Shown in pieces: positions 34,092 to 44,887 of a DNA stretch of 64,000 nt (position 1 is the stretch's first letter; each line of letters starts with the position of its first letter). Location: positions 2,542,001 through 2,606,000 of the forward strand of contig CP019169.1 in NCBI GenBank assembly GCA_001953215.1. The letters are read 5' to 3'. A program made the position numbers and the translations under genes. This stretch comes from Betaproteobacteria bacterium GR16-43. GTDB lineage: Bacteria; Pseudomonadota; Gammaproteobacteria; Burkholderiales; Usitatibacteraceae. Under the pieces are notes generated by a model. The model was not told the DNA's origin, did not search any database, and worked only from the letters and a program-made list of their open reading frames with translations.

Positions 34092-35338
34092 CGCAGAAAC
34101 TGCAGGCCATCCGCGGCATGGAGGACGTGCTGCCGGATGCGTCCCCCCTTTGGGAAAAGCTCGAAGACGCCTGCCGCGACGTCTTCCGCCAGTACGGCTA
34201 CGTCTACATGCGCACGCCGGTGGTGGAGTTCACGCCGCTCTTCGTGCGTTCGATCGGGGAAGTGACCGATATCGTGGGCAAGGAGATGTACACCTTCCCC
34301 GACCGCAACGGCGAGAGCATGACGTTGCGCCCCGAGGCCACGGCGGGCATCGTGCGCGCGGCCATCGAGCACAACTTCCTCTACAACGGCCCGCTGCGCG
34401 TGTGGACGTCGGGTCCGATGTTCCGCTACGAGAAGCCGCAGAAGGGCCGCCAGCGCGAGTTCTACCAGTACGACGTGGAAGCCCTGGGCTTCGAGGGTCC
34501 CGACGTCGACGCCGAGCAGATCGTGATGCTGGGCCGTCTCTGGAAGACCCTCGGTATCGGGCCCGTGGCGCTGCACGTGAATTCGATCGGCGACGCGGCC
34601 GACCGCAAGGTGTTCCGCGAGAAGCTCGTGGCCTACTTCTCGAAGCACGAGGGTGACCTCGACGAGGATTCGAAGAAGCGCCTGCACGCCAATCCGCTGC
34701 GCATCCTCGACTCGAAGAATCCGGCGATGCAGGCGTTGATCGCGGGCGCGCCGCGGCTCCAGGCGGACCTCGGGGAGCCGGCCGCAAAGCACTTCGAGGG
34801 ATTGCAGCGCATGCTTCGCGACGCGGGCCTGGAATTCACGGTGAACCCGCAGCTCGTGCGCGGCATGGACTACTACAACCGCACGGTGTTCGAGTGGGTC
34901 TCCGACAAGATCGGGGCGCAGTCGACCATCGCGGGCGGCGGCCGCTACGATGGGCTGTTCGAGCAGTTGGGCGGCAAGCCCACGCCGGCGACCGGTTTCG
35001 GCATGGGCATGGAGCGGGTGCTGCTCACCATGCAGGCCCACGGGGCGGTGGCGAGCGTGCAGCCCGACGTCTTCGTGGTGCACGCGGGCGATGCGGCCGC
35101 GCGTGAAGGCTGGAAGCTGGCCGAATGGCTGCGCGACCACGGCTGCACCGTGGTGGTGGGCAATGGCGGCAGCTTCAAGTCGCAGATGAAGAAGGCCGAC
35201 GCCTCGGGTGCGCGCTACGCCGCGATCCTCGGGGAAGACGAGGTCGGCGCGGGGAAAGTGACGCAGAAGGCGCTGCGCGCCGAAGAGCCGCAGGCGCTGG
35301 TGACGCGGGAGGCTTTCCTCTCGCGCGTAACCTCATAA
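34088..35338 (+). CDS. hisS: Histidyl-tRNA synthetase
   Basis: A 416-residue class II synthetase charging tRNA-His. Motif 1 to 3 regions are visible: the [10 protein letters not shown]-terminus, the motif 2 block [16 protein letters not shown], the histidine-specific [15 protein letters not shown], and motif 3 GGGRYDGL with [13 protein letters not shown] 34088 overlaps the ispG stop. It is distinct from the HisZ paralogue at 42305-43417, which lacks the complete set. Confidence 0.96.
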   Translation: MTQKLQAIRGMEDVLPDASPLWEKLEDACRDVFRQYGYVYMRTPVVEFTPLFVRSIGEVTDIVGKEMYTFPDRNGESMTLRPEATAGIVRAAIEHNFLYNGPLRVWTSGPMFRYEKPQKGRQREFYQYDVEALGFEGPDVDAEQIVMLGRLWKTLGIGPVALHVNSIGDAADRKVFREKLVAYFSKHEGDLDEDSKKRLHANPLRILDSKNPAMQALIAGAPRLQADLGEPAAKHFEGLQRMLRDAGLEFTVNPQLVRGMDYYNRTVFEWVSDKIGAQSTIAGGGRYDGLFEQLGGKPTPATGFGMGMERVLLTMQAHGAVASVQPDVFVVHAGDAAAREGWKLAEWLRDHGCTVVVGNGGSFKSQMKKADASGARYAAILGEDEVGAGKVTQKALRAEEPQALVTREAFLSRVTS

Positions 35339-35360
35339 CGAAAACGGAAGAAAGAAGACC

Positions 35361-35999
35361 ATGGCCGGACAGTACGATCTCGAGGAACAGGAACGCATCG
35401 CCGAGCTGAAGGCTTGGTGGGAAGACAACCGCTGGTACCTGCTCGCCGCCGTCGTGGCCGCGGCCGTGGCCTTCGGCGGCTGGACCACGTGGCAGCACTA
35501 CAAGCAATCGAACGCGGAGGATGCCTCGGCGATGTACACGCCGGTCGCGGCGGCGGTGAAGGCCAAGGACGCGAAGGCGCTCGACGACACCGCCAAGGCG
35601 CTGATGGCGAAGCACCCGAATTCGTTCCCGGCGAGCCAGGCGGCCCTCTTCGCGGCGAAGACGTCGTTCGAGGCCGGCAAGCTCCCCGAGGCGCGCGAGA
35701 AGCTCGAGTGGGTCGTGAAGAATGGCCCGAAGGAACTCCAGGGCGTCGCCCGCCTGCGCCTCGCGGCCGTGCTGATGGACGAGAAGAAATATCCGGAGGC
35801 CCTCACGGTGCTGGACGCCAACAAGGACGAGGCCTTCGCCGCCGGTGCCGCCGACCTGCGTGGCGACGTGATGCTCGCCCAGGGCCGCCTGGACGAGGCG
35901 CGCGCCTCGTACAAGGCCGCGATCGAGAAGGCCGACGCCCGCAACCCGGTGAAGAACATCGCCGAAGTGAAGCTGAACGCGCTCGGGGGCTCCAAGTGA
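35361..35999 (+). CDS. YfgM-family tetratricopeptide membrane protein (ancillary SecYEG translocon subunit)
   Basis: A 212-residue protein with a cytoplasmic N-terminus (DLEEQERIAELKAWWEDN), one TM helix (WYLLAAVVAAAVAFGGWTTW) and a periplasmic TPR domain. YfgM associates with SecYEG and periplasmic chaperones. Its position between hisS and bamB is conserved in many proteobacteria. It starts 22 bases after hisS behind a purine-rich AAGAAAGAAGACC site, and the stop overlaps the bamB GTG start (GTGA). Confidence 0.9.
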   Translation: MAGQYDLEEQERIAELKAWWEDNRWYLLAAVVAAAVAFGGWTTWQHYKQSNAEDASAMYTPVAAAVKAKDAKALDDTAKALMAKHPNSFPASQAALFAAKTSFEAGKLPEAREKLEWVVKNGPKELQGVARLRLAAVLMDEKKYPEALTVLDANKDEAFAAGAADLRGDVMLAQGRLDEARASYKAAIEKADARNPVKNIAEVKLNALGGSK

Positions 36000-37144
36000 T
36001 CGCGCGCGCGACGAACGCCGGTCGCTGGGTACTCGCGGCGCTGGTCCTTTCGCTCGCGGGCTGCGGGGTCTTCGGCATCGGCAGCAATAGCGACGCGCCC
36101 AAGCCCACGCCCTTGACGCCCATCGAGGGCGGGCTGGCGATGAAGGCCGCGTGGAGCGTCTCGGTCGGCAAGGCGAAGGGCTACTCGTTCATGCCCGAGC
36201 TCGAGGGGGGGCGCGTCTACGCGGCTTCCGCCGACGGCGTCATCACGATGATCGAGGAGGACACGGGCCGCGTGGTCGGCAAGATCGAGACCAAGCGCGA
36301 ACTGTCCGGGGGCCTTGCCATCGAGGAAGGCAAGATCATCGTCGGCACGCTGAAGGGCGACGTGCTCGCGTACGACGTCACCGGCAAGAACGTTTGGACC
36401 GCCAACATCGCCGGCGAAGTGATCGCGCCGGCCTCGGCGTCGCGCAAGGTCGCCGTGATCCGCACGGCCGACGGCCGCATCTTCGGCCTCGGCCTGGACG
36501 ACGGGAAGCGCAAGTGGGTCTACCAGCGCCCGATGCCGGTGCTGATGCTGCGCTCCGAGACGGGCGTGCTGTCGATCGGCGGCGACGTGCTCGCGGGCTA
36601 TCCCGGCGGCAAGCTGATCGCGCTCGACATCGAGGACGGCAAGCTCACGTGGGAAGTCACGGTGTCGCTGCCGCGGGGCTCCACCGAGCTCGAACGCATC
36701 GCGGACATCGCCGGCGTGCCCGTGCTCGATGGCCCGCGTGTCTGCGCGGCTGCCTTCCAGGGCAAGGTCGCGTGCTTCGAGATCCAGACGCGCAACATGG
36801 TGTGGTCGCGCGACATCTGGAGCTCGCGCGGGCTGGCCGTCGACGCGAAGAACATCTACATCGCCGACGACAACGGCAACGTGCACGCGCTCGACAAGGC
36901 CGCGGGGGCCAGCGTCTGGAAGCAGGACAAGCTCGCTTATCGCCGCCTCACCGCGCCGCTCCTGGTGAACGGGCGCATCGTGGTCGGTGACGGCCAGGGC
37001 TTCCTGCACGTGCTGTCGCCCGACGACGGGCACTTCCTCGGCCGCTTGCCCACCGACGGCAGCGCCATCACGCGGCTCGTCCCGGCGCCGGGCGGGCTCG
37101 TCGCCCAGACCGCCGGCGGGTCCGTCGTTGCGGTGAGATTCTGA
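35996..37144 (+). CDS. bamB: Outer membrane protein assembly factor BamB
   Basis: A 382-residue lipoprotein of the BAM complex, which folds beta-barrels into the outer membrane. The GTG start at 35996 gives a signal peptide ending in the lipobox LSLAGC. The body is a PQQ-like eight-bladed propeller with repeated segments such as [20 protein letters not shown] and [19 protein letters not shown]. The stop TGA overlaps the apparent CTG start of der (CTGA). Confidence 0.93.
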   Translation: MIARATNAGRWVLAALVLSLAGCGVFGIGSNSDAPKPTPLTPIEGGLAMKAAWSVSVGKAKGYSFMPELEGGRVYAASADGVITMIEEDTGRVVGKIETKRELSGGLAIEEGKIIVGTLKGDVLAYDVTGKNVWTANIAGEVIAPASASRKVAVIRTADGRIFGLGLDDGKRKWVYQRPMPVLMLRSETGVLSIGGDVLAGYPGGKLIALDIEDGKLTWEVTVSLPRGSTELERIADIAGVPVLDGPRVCAAAFQGKVACFEIQTRNMVWSRDIWSSRGLAVDAKNIYIADDNGNVHALDKAAGASVWKQDKLAYRRLTAPLLVNGRIVVGDGQGFLHVLSPDDGHFLGRLPTDGSAITRLVPAPGGLVAQTAGGSVVAVRF

Positions 37145-38544
37145 AACCCACCGTCGTCCTCGTCGGACGCCCCAACGTCGGGAAATCGACGCTCTTCAAC
37201 CGGCTGACGCGTTCGCGCGATGCGCTGGTGGCGGACCTTCCCGGCCTCACGCGCGACCGCCACTATGGACAGGGCCGGCTCGGCGACAAGGCCTTCATCG
37301 TCGTCGACACCGGCGGCTTCGAGCCGGTCGCGAAGGAGGGGATCCTCTCGGAGATGGCGCGCCAGGCGCGCGAGGCCATCGCCGAAGCCGACATCATCAT
37401 TTTCCTCGTGGATGGCCGCGCGGGCCTGGCCCCGCAGGACAAGCGCATCGCCGCGATGCTGCGCAAGGAAGCCTCGGCGCCCGTGTTCCTCGCGGTCAAC
37501 AAGACCGAAGGGATGCGCGAGGCGATCGTGACGGCGGAGTTCCACGAGCTGGCGCTGGGCGACCCCATCGCCATCTCCGCCGAGCACGGCGAGGGCGTGC
37601 GCCAGATGATCGAGGATGCGCTGGCCGCATTCCCCGAGGACGAGGACGAAGAGGAAGTGCCCGACCACCCGCGCGTCGCGATCGTCGGGCGGCCCAACGT
37701 CGGCAAGTCGACGCTCGTGAACCGCCTGCTGGGCGAAGAGCGCGTGATCGCGTTCGACCAGCCCGGCACGACCCGCGATGCGATCGAGGTCGAGCTCTCG
37801 TGGGAAGGCAAGCGATACACCCTCATCGACACGGCCGGCATCCGCAAGCGCGGCAAGGTCTGGGAAGCGGTCGAGAAGTTCTCGGTGGTGAAGACCCTGC
37901 AGGCGATCGAGCGCGCCAACGTGGTGATCCTCGTGGTCGATGCGGACCAGGACATTGCGGAACAGGATGCCCACATCGGTGGCTACATCCTCGAGGCCGG
38001 CCGGGCGCTCGTCGTCGCGGTGAACAAGGTGGATGCGATCGACAGCGAAAAGCGCAAGGACGTCGCGAGCGACCTCGAGCGGAAGCTCCACTTCCTCGAC
38101 TTCGCGGAGTTCCACAGCATCTCGGCGCGCCACGGCACCGGCATCAAGAAGATGTTGCAGGCGGTGGACGGTGCCTTCGCCGCCGCCATGGCCAAGCTCT
38201 CCACCCCGAAGCTGACGCGCGCCCTGATCGCCGCGGTCCAGGAACAGCAGCCCCCGCTCGCGGGCAAGATCCGCCCGAAATTGCGCTATGCGCACCAAGG
38301 TGGGATGAACCCGCCCATCGTGGTGATCCACGGCACTTCCACGGCCTCCATCAAGGCGACCTACAAGCGCTACCTGGAAGGCGTCTTCATCCGGACCTTC
38401 AAGCTGAAGGGCACGCCGCTGCGGGTCGAATTGCGCTCGGGCGTGAACCCCTACGCCGGGAAGAAGGCCCAGGTCCTGACGGTGAGCCAGGAACGGGCGA
38501 AACGGAAGAACCGGATTTATTCCAAGCGCAAATACGGTAACTAA
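37141..38544 (+). CDS. der: Ribosome biogenesis GTPase Der (EngA), apparently initiated at CTG
   Basis: A 467-residue double-GTPase needed for 50S assembly. P-loops GRPNVGKST occur twice (first at residue 9), with [12 protein letters not shown] and [13 protein letters not shown] switch blocks and a C-terminal KH-like domain ending in a basic [14 protein letters not shown]. Homologues begin [17 protein letters not shown]; the only matching codon here is CTG 37141 (CTG-AAA-CCC-ACC), overlapping the bamB stop. The first ATG/GTG/TTG in frame is GTG 37228, which would remove the first P-loop, so a CTG start, or ATT one codon earlier, is inferred. Confidence 0.9.
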   Translation: MKPTVVLVGRPNVGKSTLFNRLTRSRDALVADLPGLTRDRHYGQGRLGDKAFIVVDTGGFEPVAKEGILSEMARQAREAIAEADIIIFLVDGRAGLAPQDKRIAAMLRKEASAPVFLAVNKTEGMREAIVTAEFHELALGDPIAISAEHGEGVRQMIEDALAAFPEDEDEEEVPDHPRVAIVGRPNVGKSTLVNRLLGEERVIAFDQPGTTRDAIEVELSWEGKRYTLIDTAGIRKRGKVWEAVEKFSVVKTLQAIERANVVILVVDADQDIAEQDAHIGGYILEAGRALVVAVNKVDAIDSEKRKDVASDLERKLHFLDFAEFHSISARHGTGIKKMLQAVDGAFAAAMAKLSTPKLTRALIAAVQEQQPPLAGKIRPKLRYAHQGGMNPPIVVIHGTSTASIKATYKRYLEGVFIRTFKLKGTPLRVELRSGVNPYAGKKAQVLTVSQERAKRKNRIYSKRKYGN

Positions 38545-38584
38545 AGGGAACTCGCCGCCCGAAGAGCCTGTCGGATCGGGGTGG

Positions 38585-38590
38585 TATGAT
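38585..38590 (+). promoter_or_regulatory. Candidate hfq promoter -10 (TATGAT)
   Basis: TATGAT lies in the 98-base der-hfq gap, 52 bases before the hfq ATG. The -35 region is poor (AAGAGC at 17 bases). A leader of about 45 bases ends with AAGGGG as ribosome-binding site. Confidence 0.4.
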
Positions 38591-38642
38591 GCTTGCTGCA
38601 CTGCCGCAGTAGCAGAAAACCCGCAATCCCAAGGGGCAAACA

Positions 38643-38882
38643 ATGAGCAACAAAGGGCAACTCCTCCAAGACCCGTTCCTCAACACGCTGCGCAAGGAAC
38701 ATGTCCCGGTCTCGATCTACCTGGTGAACGGCATCAAGCTCCAGGGCCAGATCGAATCCTTCGATCAGTATGTCGTGCTGTTGAAAAACACCGTGACGCA
38801 GATGGTGTACAAGCACGCCATCTCGACCGTGGTCCCGGCACGCCCTGTGTCGGTCCCACTTGACCACTCGCAAGACGCCTGA
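38643..38882 (+). CDS. hfq: RNA-binding protein Hfq
   Basis: A 79-residue Sm-like RNA chaperone that pairs small RNAs with mRNAs. [35 protein letters not shown] (Sm1) and [15 protein letters not shown] (Sm2) are canonical. It heads the conserved hfq-hflX-hflK-hflC set; its last 23 bases overlap hflX, whose translation is probably coupled to it. Confidence 0.97.
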   Translation: MSNKGQLLQDPFLNTLRKEHVPVSIYLVNGIKLQGQIESFDQYVVLLKNTVTQMVYKHAISTVVPARPVSVPLDHSQDA

Positions 38883-40026
38883 TCGAGCCGCCCCGTCGGG
38901 GGCCGAGAAACGCGCGCCGGCTGTCCTGGTCTCCCTCGATTTCGGAGGCAAGGTCGCAACGGGCCGCGCGGAGGAAGCCGCACGCCTGGTGAAGACGGTG
39001 GGCGCCGAGGTGGTCGAGATCGTCCACGGCAAGCGCGACCGGCCCGATCCCGCCACGTTCGCCGGCTCCGGCAAGGTCGACCAGATCCGCGACGTGCTGC
39101 GCCTGCACAACTCGCAGACGGTGGTCTTCGACCAGCCGCTTTCCGCCGTGCAGGTGCGCAACCTCGAGCGCTCGCTCACCGAGGGCTGGAAGGCCACCCG
39201 CGTCTACGACCGCACCGAGCTGATCCTCGAGATCTTCGCGCAGCGCGCCCGTTCGCACGAGGGCAAGCTGCAGGTGGAGCTCGCGCGGCTCGAGCACCAG
39301 TCCACGCGCCTCATCAAGGGCTGGTCCCACCTCGAGCGCCAGCGCGGCGGCCTCGGCAAGACCGGCGGCCCGGGCGAGAAGCAGCTGGAGCTCGACCGCC
39401 GCCTGATCGGCGAGCGCGTGAAGAAGCTGAAGGAGCGCATCGCCAAGGTGGTTCGTACCCGCGAGACGCAGCGTTCCGGCCGGCAGCGCTCGGGCATCCT
39501 GCGCGTGTCCCTCGTGGGCTACACCAACGCGGGCAAGTCGACCCTCTTCAATCGCCTCACGAAGGGCGAGACGTACGTCGCGGACAAGCTTTTCGCGACC
39601 CTGGACACGACTACGCGAAGGCTCTGGCTTGCAAACGACGCAACCGCCGCCATCTCCGATACCGTGGGCTTCATCCAGGACCTTCCGCATGCGCTCGTTG
39701 CCGCCTTCCGCGCCACGCTGGAGGAGGCTGTCCAGGCCGACTTGCTGCTGCACGTGGTCGATTTCGCCGATCCCCTGCGCGACGAACGCATCCGCGCGGT
39801 GAACAAGGTGCTGAAGGAGATCGGGGCGCACCACGTCCCGCAGATCATGGTGTACAACCAGATCGACCGCGTCCCCGGCCTCGAGGCCGAAATCGCCCGG
39901 GACGCTCATGGTAAGATATTGAATATCAAGACAAGTGCGGTCACCGGGCAGGGCATGGACCTGCTGCGCACCGTGCTTCGCGAGGCCGCCGTGCCCGTGA
40001 GCGCGGACCTGGCTCCCGCTGCCTGA
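38860..40026 (+). CDS. hflX: Ribosome-dissociating GTPase HflX
   Basis: A 388-residue HflX that splits stalled 70S ribosomes. The N-terminal HflX domain ([14 protein letters not shown]) and long helical linker ([21 protein letters not shown]) precede a GTPase domain with P-loop [11 protein letters not shown] and G3 DTVGFI. The best available start is TTG 38860 inside hfq, since no ATG precedes the conserved domain; the exact start is uncertain by a few codons. Gene order with hfq and hflKC is conserved. Confidence 0.92.
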   Translation: MTTRKTPDRAAPSGAEKRAPAVLVSLDFGGKVATGRAEEAARLVKTVGAEVVEIVHGKRDRPDPATFAGSGKVDQIRDVLRLHNSQTVVFDQPLSAVQVRNLERSLTEGWKATRVYDRTELILEIFAQRARSHEGKLQVELARLEHQSTRLIKGWSHLERQRGGLGKTGGPGEKQLELDRRLIGERVKKLKERIAKVVRTRETQRSGRQRSGILRVSLVGYTNAGKSTLFNRLTKGETYVADKLFATLDTTTRRLWLANDATAAISDTVGFIQDLPHALVAAFRATLEEAVQADLLLHVVDFADPLRDERIRAVNKVLKEIGAHHVPQIMVYNQIDRVPGLEAEIARDAHGKILNIKTSAVTGQGMDLLRTVLREAAVPVSADLAPAA

Positions 40027-40060
40027 TTCGTAAACCCTCTCTCGCCTTTCAAAAAAAACG

Positions 40061-41248
40061 ATGCCGCCGAACGAGCCCCCGTGGGGCAAGAAGAACAACG
40101 AGGGTCCGCCCGACCTCGACGAGATGCTGCGCAAGTTCCAGCAGAAGCTGGCCGGCCTCTTCGGCGGCAAGCGCGCGGGTTCCGGCGGTCCGCCCCCGGG
40201 CGCCAACAACAGCGCCATCTTCAACGGCAGCCTGATCTTCATCGCGTTGCTGGTCGTGGCCGTGTGGCTCGCGAGCGGCTTCTACATCGTCGATGAGGGC
40301 CGCCGCGGCGTGGTGCTCCGCCTGGGCAAGCAGCTCGAGACCACGATGCCCGGCCCGCGCTGGCACATCCCCTATCCGATCGAGACGGTCGAAGTGGTCA
40401 ACGTGTCGGCGGTTCGCACCGTCGAGGTGGGTTACCGCGGCAACCCCAAGAACAAGCAGCCGCAGGAGGCGCTCATGCTCACGGACGACGAGAACATCGT
40501 CGACGTGCAGTTCGCCATCCAGTACACGCTGAAGGGGCCCGAGGACTTCCTCTTCAACAACCGCAATCCCGAGGACAACGTCCTGCAGGCCGCCGAGACC
40601 GCGATCCGCGAAGTGGTGGGCCGCAGCAAGATGGACTTCGTGCTGAACCAGGGCCGCAGCGAAGTGGCCGCGCGCGTGAAGGTCCTGATGCAGCAGATCC
40701 TCGACCGCTACAAGACCGGCATCAACGTCACGACGGTTTCGCTGCAAAGCGTGCAGGCGCCCGAGCAGGTGCAGACCGCGTTCGACGACGCGGTGCGCGC
40801 CGGCCAGGACCGCGAGCGCTTCAAGAACGAAGGCCAGTCGTATGCCAACGACGTGGTGCCCAAGGCGCGCGGCGTGGCTTCGCGCCTCACCGAGGAGGCG
40901 ATCGGCTACAAGCAGCAGATCATCGCCACCGCGCAGGGCGACGGCGCGCGCTTCAAGAGCCTCCTCTCCGAGTACGAGAAGGCCCCGCAGGTCACCCGCG
41001 AGCGCCTCTACCTCGAGACCATGCAGCAGATCATGTCGAACACCACCAAGATCATCGTCGACCAGAAGGGCGGCCAGAACCTGCTGTACCTGCCGATCGA
41101 CAAGCTGATGCAGCTCTCGGGCGCCAATGCGCCGGTGGCCGAAACGCTGCCCAAGGCTCCCGAAGCGAGCGTGGCCCCGCCGCCCGCAGTGCCGGAGACC
41201 ACGCGCCGCGACAGCCTGCGCAGCCGTGACCGGGAGGGCGGACGATGA
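40061..41248 (+). CDS. hflK: FtsH protease modulator HflK
   Basis: A 395-residue SPFH/Band-7 membrane protein that with HflC forms a large cage around FtsH. There is a Gly/Pro/Lys-rich cytoplasmic N-terminus, one TM helix (SLIFIALLVVAVWLASGFYIV) and an SPFH domain (EGRRGVVLRLGKQLETTMPG) followed by a helical region (DRERFKNEGQSYANDVVPKA). It starts 34 bases after hflX and overlaps hflC by ATGA. Confidence 0.95.
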   Translation: MPPNEPPWGKKNNEGPPDLDEMLRKFQQKLAGLFGGKRAGSGGPPPGANNSAIFNGSLIFIALLVVAVWLASGFYIVDEGRRGVVLRLGKQLETTMPGPRWHIPYPIETVEVVNVSAVRTVEVGYRGNPKNKQPQEALMLTDDENIVDVQFAIQYTLKGPEDFLFNNRNPEDNVLQAAETAIREVVGRSKMDFVLNQGRSEVAARVKVLMQQILDRYKTGINVTTVSLQSVQAPEQVQTAFDDAVRAGQDRERFKNEGQSYANDVVPKARGVASRLTEEAIGYKQQIIATAQGDGARFKSLLSEYEKAPQVTRERLYLETMQQIMSNTTKIIVDQKGGQNLLYLPIDKLMQLSGANAPVAETLPKAPEASVAPPPAVPETTRRDSLRSRDREGGR

Positions 41249-42120
41249 AACGCACCACCGCATTCGTCGTGATCGGCCTGCTGATCGTGATTCTGGGGCT
41301 CGCGATGAGCCTCTACACGGTCGACCAGCGCAAGGCCGCCATCAAGTTCCAGCTGGGCGAGGTGGTGAGCGTCATCACCGAGCCGGGCCTGTACTTCATG
41401 GTTCCCGTCTTGCAGAACGTGCGCATGTACGACACGCGCATCCAGACCCTCGACGCGCGCGACGCCGAGCGCTTCCTCACCAGCGAGAACAAGAACGTGC
41501 TGGTCGATTCCTTCGTGAAGTGGAAGGTGATCGACGTGCGCCAGTTCTACGTCTCGGTGCGGGGCGATCCGGTCGCCGCCGAGGCGCGCATCTCGCAGAC
41601 GGTGAACGACGCGCTGCGCGCCGAGTTCGCCCGGCGCACCGTGCACGAAGTCGTCTCGGGCGAGCGCGAGAAGATCATGTCCACCGTGGCCGACAAGGTC
41701 GACAAGGACGTGCGCAACATCGGCGTCGAAGTCGTGGACGTGCGCCTGAAGCGCGTGGACCTCGTGCCGGAGATTTCCTCGGACGTGTACCGCCGGATGG
41801 AGTCGGAGAGGAAGCGCGTGGCCAACGAGCTGCGCGCCACGGGCCAGGCCGAAGGCGAGAAGATCAAGGCCGAGGCGGACCGCGCGCGCCAGGTGATCGT
41901 CGCGGAAGCCTATCGCGATGCGCAGCGCGTGAAAGGCGAAGGCGATGCCCAGGCCGCGCGCATCTACGCCGAGGCGTTCGGGAAGAACCCGGAGTTCTAC
42001 AGCTTCTACCGCAGCATGGAAGCCTACCGCCAGTCGTTGCGCTCCAAGGGGGACGTGATGGTGCTGGATCCCAGCTCGGAATTCTTCAAGTACCTCAAGA
42101 ATCCCGGCCGCGGAAAGTGA
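41245..42120 (+). CDS. hflC: FtsH protease modulator HflC
   Basis: A 291-residue HflC, the partner of HflK. An N-terminal TM helix (TTAFVVIGLLIVILGLAMSL) is followed by an SPFH domain (VDQRKAAIKFQLGEVVSVI) and a long charged helix (RVANELRATGQAEGEKIKAE). ATG 41245 overlaps the hflK stop. The stop overlaps the GTG of the small DUF2065 gene. Confidence 0.95.
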   Translation: MKRTTAFVVIGLLIVILGLAMSLYTVDQRKAAIKFQLGEVVSVITEPGLYFMVPVLQNVRMYDTRIQTLDARDAERFLTSENKNVLVDSFVKWKVIDVRQFYVSVRGDPVAAEARISQTVNDALRAEFARRTVHEVVSGEREKIMSTVADKVDKDVRNIGVEVVDVRLKRVDLVPEISSDVYRRMESERKRVANELRATGQAEGEKIKAEADRARQVIVAEAYRDAQRVKGEGDAQAARIYAEAFGKNPEFYSFYRSMEAYRQSLRSKGDVMVLDPSSEFFKYLKNPGRGK

Positions 42121-42302
42121 CGGAAGTCCTCGTCGCGGCCTTCGCGCTCATGCTCGTGATCGAAGGCATCCTGCCGTTCGCGGCCCCGCGCATCTGGCGC
42201 GACGCGTTTCGCAAGTTCACGGAGCTCTCCGACGGGCAGATCCGCTTCGCGGGCCTGACTTCCATGATGGTCGGGCTCCTCATCTTCCTGCTGGTGGCCT
42301 GA
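42117..42302 (+). CDS. DUF2065 family small membrane protein (YjeT-like)
   Basis: A 61-residue protein starting at GTG 42117, which overlaps the hflC stop as GTGA. It has two hydrophobic segments, VLVAAFALMLVIEGILPFAA and SMMVGLLIFLLVA, around a conserved-looking RIWRDAFRKFTELSDGQIRFAG. This matches the YjeT/DUF2065 proteins found between hflC and hisZ or purA in proteobacteria. Function unknown. The longer open frame in this phase is just run-through upstream of the gene. Confidence 0.88.
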   Translation: MTEVLVAAFALMLVIEGILPFAAPRIWRDAFRKFTELSDGQIRFAGLTSMMVGLLIFLLVA

Positions 42303-42304
42303 AC

Positions 42305-44696
<2,392 letters not shown>

Positions 44697-44697
<1 letters not shown>

Positions 44698-44732
44698 AAC
44701 AAGAGAAAAGGGCCAGACTTGCGTCTGGCCCT
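44697..44732 (-). terminator. Terminator for tRNA-Leu, probably two-way with purA
   Basis: The stem GGGCCAGAC/GTCTGGCCC with a 4-base loop (44710-44731) is followed on the minus strand by a T-rich run (TTTTCTCTTGTTTT), the expected Rho-independent signal for the tRNA transcript. On the + strand the tail is only TCGATTT, so it ends purA less strongly. Confidence 0.75.
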
Positions 44733-44737
44733 CGATT

Positions 44738-44822
44738 TGGTGCCCGGAAGAGGACTCGAACCTCCACGGTGTTACCCGCCAGTACCTGAAACTGGTGCGT
44801 CTACCAATTCCGCCATCCGGGC
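44738..44822 (-). tRNA. tRNA-Leu (anticodon CAG), CCA encoded
   Basis: Read on the minus strand: acceptor GCCCGGA pairs with TCCGGGC, the D-arm contains GGAATTGGTAGACGC, the anticodon stem CCAGT/ACTGG encloses TTCAGGT with anticodon CAG, a long variable arm (CGGGTAACACCG) follows as in class II tRNAs, the T-loop is TTCGAGT, and CCA is encoded at the 3' end. All point to tRNA-Leu reading CUG, a major codon in GC-rich genomes. A good promoter lies directly upstream and a terminator directly downstream, so it is a single-gene unit between purA and rnr. Confidence 0.96.
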
Positions 44823-44858
44823 CGCGCAGCGAAACTAATGAAACAAGCTGAACCCGTA

Positions 44859-44887
44859 ATTTTACCGATAAGAGAAAATATTGTCTA
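44859..44887 (-). promoter_or_regulatory. Promoter of tRNA-Leu
   Basis: On the minus strand -35 TAGACA (44882-44887), a 17-base spacer and -10 TAAAAT (44859-44864) lie about 36 bases before the tRNA 5' end. This is the best-formed sigma-70 promoter in the window. Its -35 box overlaps the first codons of rnr, which is transcribed the other way. Confidence 0.7.

Noticed and set aside
37228-38544. der starting at the first canonical start codon, GTG 37228
   Set aside because: This would delete the first P-loop and the conserved N-terminus visible immediately upstream in frame.
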